Shown here: one piece after another, positions 60,073 to 64,000 of the stretch
How positions within the stretch are numbered: the stretch's first letter is position 1
Layout: each line of letters opens with the position of its first letter
Assembly: GCF_910592395.1 (NCBI RefSeq)
Contig: NC_088317.1
Span: 13,022,001 to 13,086,000, forward strand
DNA: 64,000 nt
Direction: 5' to 3'
From: Lineus longissimus
Lineage: Eukaryota > Nemertea > Pilidiophora > Heteronemertea > Lineidae
The notes under the pieces: model-generated
Databases searched by the model: none
Seen by the model: the letters and a program-made list of their open reading frames with translations, nothing else
Told to the model about the DNA's origin: nothing
Made by a program: the position numbers and the translations under genes

Positions 60073-60108
60073 TTTTTTACTCACTGTGCCTGATTTTTTA
60101 CTCATTAT
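60055..60108 (+). repeat. 21 bp tandem repeat after the penton gene
   Basis: Two and a half copies of a 21 bp unit beginning TTTACTCACTG and ending CCTGATTT. The first copy overlaps the penton stop codon. It lies just before the TAAATG start at 60134. Confidence 0.85.
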
Positions 60109-60133
60109 TTTGGCTAAAATCACACTCAACTAA

Positions 60134-60571
60134 ATGGCAGGCTTAGCTATGATGATTGGTTCTGCGCTGGTGAATGGTTTAGCCTTCACCGGTTCTGGAT
60201 ATCTTTTTAAAGCACTAGACAAGAATGGCTATGAGACTGAAATGAAGAGACACAATTTAGCTCAAGAGCAATTGCAAAGAGCATCCACAGAATGGGATGA
60301 GCATAGGAAAAGTACCATTGACTTCGTTAACCTTGAATTAAAGAGAGAACATGAAGCGGCAATTGACTTCAAAAATGCCGACGCCTCACTTTCATTGTAC
60401 AACAGTTTAAACCCACATAATGGAATTACCATTCCTAGACAACCACAATTGAGCGACTACTACAAGCTCAGCGATGAAATGAAGAATTACGAATACCTTT
60501 GGATCATTTTAGGATTGAGCGTCTTGGGTTTTGGGATTTACTATTTCGTTGGAAAGAAGAAAAAAGAATAA
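60134..60571 (+). CDS. Polinton protein with two membrane segments
   Basis: 145 residues, intact, start with TAAATG. It has an N-terminal Gly/Ala-rich hydrophobic helix (residues 3-25, MMIGSALVNGLAFTGSGYLF), a central amphipathic helical stretch rich in Glu, Arg and Gln (35-80), and a C-terminal transmembrane helix (118-137, YLWIILGLSVLGFGIYYFVG) followed by a Lys-rich tail. It is small and membrane-bound, next to the penton and the convergent ATPase. Such short proteins are common beside capsid genes of these elements; exact role unknown. Confidence 0.75.
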   Translation: MAGLAMMIGSALVNGLAFTGSGYLFKALDKNGYETEMKRHNLAQEQLQRASTEWDEHRKSTIDFVNLELKREHEAAIDFKNADASLSLYNSLNPHNGITIPRQPQLSDYYKLSDEMKNYEYLWIILGLSVLGFGIYYFVGKKKKE

Positions 60572-60593
60572 GGAAAAAGAATAAGAAGAAAGA

Positions 60594-61207
60594 CTAAACG
60601 TGAATAAAACCATATGGGTGTTCTAGTCTTATGATCAATTTAGATCCTTTCGTCTTTTTAAGGGCATCTATGTATTTTTGCCTCTGGTCTTTAGGGATAA
60701 CACTATTTTCTTTTAAGGCGTCTTTCATTGCCGATTCATCCTTGTTGAAAAACAGGACTAAAACCCTTATGTTCTCTCTGAAGTCCTTAACAACAGAGTT
60801 GTACTTCTGAACGAGTAACCAAACAGTCAGATTGTAGTGCCTACCTGAAAAGGCAAGATTACATAACTCAGACACCTTCTTCTTTGTGTCTCTCAAATTA
60901 GCACAGTCGTCAATGATGAATAATGTCTGTGATCCTTCGAAGGCCATGGTGGCAAATTGAAGCACAGGGTCTAAATTATTGGCTACAGCAATTGGATTGA
61001 CAATGAAAACATTCTTGTCTTCGTAAATCCATCTCCTATTGTACGTCTTGTTTCTGAAGTAAGTGGGACAGAAAATGACTATGTTCTGGAACTTAGGCGA
61101 TATTCCTTCTCTAAGAGGTCAAGAGCAAAATGAGTCTTACCGCAATTGGTGACTCCTGAAATCAACATGTTGTGTGGGCCGAAAACTAGTATGTCTTTTG
61201 CCTTCAT
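60594..61207 (-). pseudogene. Packaging ATPase (FtsK/HerA type), one frameshift
   Basis: About 204 codons on the minus strand. It starts at 61207 with TAAATG (reverse of cattta). Residues 1-34 are open and include the Walker A loop SGVTNCGKTHFALDLLEKE. A shift near 61100 moves the frame, and the rest, with VFIVNPIAVANNLDP, Walker B TLFIIDDCANL and SGRHYNLTVWLLVQKYN, is open to the stop at 60594. This is the A32-like genome-packaging ATPase of Polintons and related viruses. Its 3' end faces the membrane protein, and its 5' end is 31 bp from the integrase start. Confidence 0.88.
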
Positions 61208-61238
61208 TTAAATTGCCCGATATCAATTCAGAATTTAA
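61208..61238. promoter_or_regulatory. 31 bp divergent start region, ATPase and integrase
   Basis: Lies between two divergent ATGs. Each ATG is in a TTTAAATG context, so the interval is bounded by TTTAAA on both sides with GC-containing sequence in the middle (TTGCCCGATATC). With no other space available, any promoter must overlap the start codons or the coding ends. Confidence 0.5.
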
Positions 61239-62351
61239 ATGAGTAAAACAGAACTAAAAGACTCAGACAACACCGAACGGTATCTGAGAGATTTGTACTT
61301 CAATCCTGAAAGTCCTGTGGCTTACAGTTCATTAAGTAAGATATGGAAAAAAGTAAGGGAAGATAAAAAATTGGTCAGGTACAAGGAAGTAAAAGAATTT
61401 CTAGACACACTACCAACTCACCAACTACACAAACCGGCCATTAAGAAATTTACGTTCCGAAAGACAATGGTATCGTACATCGATCAACAATGGCAAGCAG
61501 ATCTTGTGGACATGCAAAAATTTGAGAAACAGAATAAAGGCAACAGATTCATTTTGACAGTAATTGACTTATTCAGTCGCTATGCTTGGGCTATGGCCGT
61601 TAAGAGCAAGAGAGGAGAAGAAATCAGAGATGTATTTTAAGTGATTTTCAGAGAAGCAAAACCAGAAAAGATCCAGTTTGATGACGGTACAGAATTCTAC
61701 AACCAACACTTCAAAAATCTCTTGAGAGAAAACAACATAGAGTGGTTCTCTACATTTTCAAGTAAGAAGGCAGCAGTTGTGGAAAGATTCAACAGAACTT
61801 TAAAGGATAAAATGTGGAAGTACTTCACCGCAAAGGAAACTGACAAGTGGGTAGATGTCCTAGATGAATTGGTGAGCGGGTACAACAACTCATTTCACTC
61901 ATCAATAGTTATGAAACCAATTGACGCCAGAAAGAGGGAGAATGAAGGAACTGTCTGGTACAACCTTTACGGTCTTCACCTCAAAGAGACATTTGGTAAT
62001 CCAAAGTACAAGGTTGGTGACAGTGTCAGAATTTCAAAGTACAAGACTATTTTCGACAAAGGCTACTTACCCAATTTCACTGAAGAAGTCTTTCAAATAA
62101 GACAGATCATCTTCACTCATCCTATCGTCTACAAACTTGAAGATTACCAAAAGGAAGAAATTCAAGGATATTTCTATGAGGAGGAATTAAGTTATGTTCC
62201 CAACCCTGACCAAATAGAATACAAAATAGAGAAGATAATAAGGCGCAAGACCACTAAAGGTAAAAAATACGGATTAGTGAAATGGAAAGGCTACAGTGAT
62301 AAATTCAATGAATGGTTACCAATTTCAGACATAAAAAGCCTAAAAGACTAA
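61239..62351 (+). pseudogene. Retroviral-type integrase with chromodomain, one stop
   Basis: 370 codons, with an in-frame TAA at codon 134 (61638-61640). The integrase core (rve) is at about residues 85-250. The catalytic acidic residues are the Asp in QWQADLVDMQ, the Asp in QFDDGTEFYN and the Glu in AAVVERFNRTLKDKMW, in D,D-35-E order. After the core comes a beta-rich segment with KYKVGDSVRISKYK. The C-terminal chromodomain, from about 325, has YKIEKIIRRK, YGLVKWKGYSDKFNEWLP, with the aromatic cage positions mostly kept. The enzyme inserts Polinton DNA with a 6 bp stagger. The chromodomain may steer target choice, as in chromoviruses. Confidence 0.93.
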
Positions 62352-62395
62352 AAACCTTAATTTGAAAACTTTTTATCCTTTAAATCAAACTAGAA

Positions 62396-63233
62396 ATGGA
62401 AGGACAAATAACAGTGAACTATGGTACTGTCAATGTTTATCAGTATCCTGTTAATCAGTATCCTGTTTATCAGTATCAACCAGTAGTTTCAGGACCTACA
62501 TTTAAATGTGTTAAGTGCAATGCAACAAAACCTGAAAGTGAATTTGATAAGAATAGAAGAGGCAATTTACTGGATTATTGTAAATTATGTGGTTCCACAT
62601 TAACCAAGAAATGTGGTAAATGTGGAGGAAGTGAAATTACTAAGTGATGGTGAATTCGGTAAAGAAGGAAAAAGACGTGAATATAGAGCTTGTTTCAATT
62701 CATACTACAAAGGTTATCTTGATAAGAATGGTAATAGAGACATACAAAACTTGAGAGTTAACATCAACAGAATAGCCAAAGGTGAGTGCCCTGATAACTC
62801 GAAATTACATCTAGGTTGTTCCAATGAGTTCTTCATGGATTGGTTAGACTACCAAAGGGGTCTATCTGCGATAGGACAAAGTCCCGAGAACAGAGTTCAA
62901 ATAGGACAAAGTCCCGAGAACAGAGTTACAATAGTAGATGAGGAGTTGGATCATGTTCTACCAATCAAGGAATTCAAAGATCATCCAGAACTGTGTTACT
63001 CTTGGTTTAACATTCGACCAATGTCTAAAACACAAAACAGGCAGAAGAGTTCCACAGTCGACTTGAGTATTTTCAAAGAGCAATTGGACCGCTCATTTAA
63101 CTTTATGGTCAATAAGCGTAATGAAAACTGGTTTGACTATCGAGACGAAAACGTGATAAACGAGTGGGAAAGGATAACAAACAAGTATTTTTGGGATAAC
63201 CCAGAATTTAACAATATGCTTCTACTTAATTAA
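62396..63233 (+). pseudogene. Zinc-ribbon HNH endonuclease-like protein, frameshifted
   Basis: First part (62396-62647): repeats of QYPV/YQYP, then a zinc ribbon CVKCNATKPESEFDKNR, DYCKLC and a further CGKC. The frame shifts near 62630, and the second part runs to 63233 with an HNH-type core: DHVLPIKEF, WFNIRPMSKTQNRQKSS, the His-Asn pattern of HNH nucleases of phages and large DNA viruses. A 30 bp duplication (IGQSPENRV twice, near 62872-62931) lies just before the core. Start context is AGAAATG, without the TAAATG. Role in the element is not known; it could act as a homing-like or resolution nuclease. Confidence 0.7.
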
Positions 63234-63269
63234 TTTTTAAGACATTTTCAGGTATCTTCCTCTGAATAA

Positions 63270-63539
63270 ATGAATAGAACTTGGGGTTACACAAAACGCC
63301 CACGTAATTGGAAAGAAAGATTAGAACGATTTCATAGAGAATTAGATGCAGAAGAAGAGTCAAAGTTGGAGCCTGAGCCCGAAAAACCTTTAAACCTTGT
63401 TGGGCCTGCTATGGTAGAAAAACCTGCTGGGCCAGAAAAACCTTTAAAATTTAATGTACTTCAAAAACCTGTAGTGTCTGCAAGATCAACACTAAACACT
63501 AGAAATGTCAGAACAACTGATTCTAGTTGTTCCCACTAA
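63270..63539 (+). CDS. Small Polinton protein, Pro/Glu-rich, unknown
   Basis: 89 residues, start MNRTWGYTKRPRNWKER with TAAATG. A basic N-terminal helix is followed by an acidic EPEPEKPLNL stretch and two related GPEKPL/PEKPLNL words. No domain recognised. It is 36 bp after the HNH gene and 4 bp before the next start. Confidence 0.55.
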   Translation: MNRTWGYTKRPRNWKERLERFHRELDAEEESKLEPEPEKPLNLVGPAMVEKPAGPEKPLKFNVLQKPVVSARSTLNTRNVRTTDSSCSH

Positions 63540-63543
63540 TTAA

Positions 63544-64000
63544 ATGGATGGAGACAAGAAGGTTTATCCAGATTTAAGTAATTTAAACTCTGAAAGTCAA
63601 TTAAACTATGAAAGGTCTGAAAAGCATACAGAAAGTAACCCTCAGGCTTTCAGACTACAACAAATATGTAATGTTAAGAGTTTCTTAGAAAGCGAGATTG
63701 AATTTAGAAGAAAGATATTTTCAGTACAAAAAGTACAAAAAAGCATTTAGCGTAATTACTGGCATTAGTCATAGTCTTAATTTTGTAAGCGTTGCGGCTG
63801 GCTCAGTTGGTGTGTCTGCACTGGCTGGTGTCATCACAGCACCAATAGGTTTTGCACTTGGTGGAGTGACCATTGGTAGCGCCATTATCTCCTCAGCCCT
63901 AAGTTGGAAGAAAAAAGATATCCTGAAGAAAATTGAAAAACATGAGAAGATTGGAATGTTGGCAATTTCAAAACTTAACTCCATCAATGATCTGGTAAGT
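63544..64000 (+). pseudogene. Polinton protein with glycine-rich membrane region, frameshifted, cut by window
   Basis: Starts MDGDKKVYPDLSNLNSE with TAAATG. The first frame is open for 68 codons, but after about residue 55 (near 63705-63716) the other frame carries on: YKKAFSVITG, two Gly/Ala/Val-rich hydrophobic stretches (VSVAAGSVGVSALAGVI, IGFALGGVTIGSAII), then KKKDILKKIEKHEKIGML and KLNSINDL at the window end. A short N-terminal helix, a paired glycine-rich membrane segment and a K-H-x-x-I..KLNSI tail recur, as I recall, in proteins of many Polintons. The full length cannot be seen. Confidence 0.65.

Larger units (their letters stand above)
54031..64000 (+). mobile_element. Polinton/Maverick, left part (continues past window)
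   Basis: Begins AGTAATAAGG directly after gaaatc, at the point where copy E departs from its paralogues. A 5'-AG terminus is known for Polintons, and GAAATC is the likely 6 bp target duplication. It carries capsid, penton, packaging ATPase and retroviral-type integrase genes, the set that defines the group. Genes are on the plus strand except the ATPase. PolB and the protease are not seen in the ~10 kb visible; family members are usually 15-25 kb long. Most genes have one lesion each, so the copy is inactive. Confidence 0.95.

Overview
The window is eukaryotic genomic DNA. It has split genes with GT-AG introns, non-LTR retrotransposons, DNA transposons, a Helitron and a Polinton/Maverick. The mix of elements and the frequent AGGCCT and ACATGTA words suggest a marine invertebrate, possibly an echinoderm or another basal deuterostome; this is inference and the species cannot be read from the sequence.

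Positions 1-54030 are a head-to-tail tandem array of a roughly 13 kb unit in five copies, here called A (1-12971, start missing), B (12972-25719), C (25720-38578), D (38579-52237) and E (52238-54030, cut off). Each full unit carries a plus-strand gene of two recognisable exons (an 85-codon exon, a ~620 bp intron and a 348-codon exon) and, facing it tail to tail, a minus-strand gene of which the last two exons can be modelled. I do not recognise either protein family. Both look all-beta and may be distant relatives of one another. Only the plus gene of copy D is open throughout; all other copies, and all four minus-gene copies, carry frameshifts, stops, deletions or splice-site changes.

The paralogous copies act as empty-site controls, so many insertions can be bounded to the base: a PIF/Harbinger element (7955-10563), fold-back elements with minisatellite arms (11864-12837, 24006-25580, 42900-43796), a 631 bp element with 9 bp target duplications (24211-24841), a CR1/L2-like LINE (31542-33159), a second 5'-truncated LINE (40948-44236), a 445 bp terminal-repeat unit present as a composite and as a solo copy (34300-35738, 37652-38093), a MITE (37294-37583 and 51575-51863) and a Helitron (45134-46207). 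Copy B also has a 3 kb segment (18431-21408) with no counterpart in the other units.

From 54031 to the window end lies the left part of a Polinton inserted into the last exon of copy E. It begins with the family's 5'-AG terminus. It carries two intact proteins with membrane segments, a double jelly-roll major capsid protein, a small protein, a penton-type minor capsid protein, a two-membrane-segment protein, a minus-strand packaging ATPase, a retroviral-type integrase with a C-terminal chromodomain, a zinc-ribbon HNH nuclease and two further proteins. Capsid, penton, ATPase, integrase, HNH and the last gene each carry a stop or frameshift, so the copy is dead. DNA polymerase B and the cysteine protease are not seen and would be expected beyond the right edge. 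Nine of eleven starts in the element have the exact hexamer TAAATG, which may be a late-promoter-like signal.
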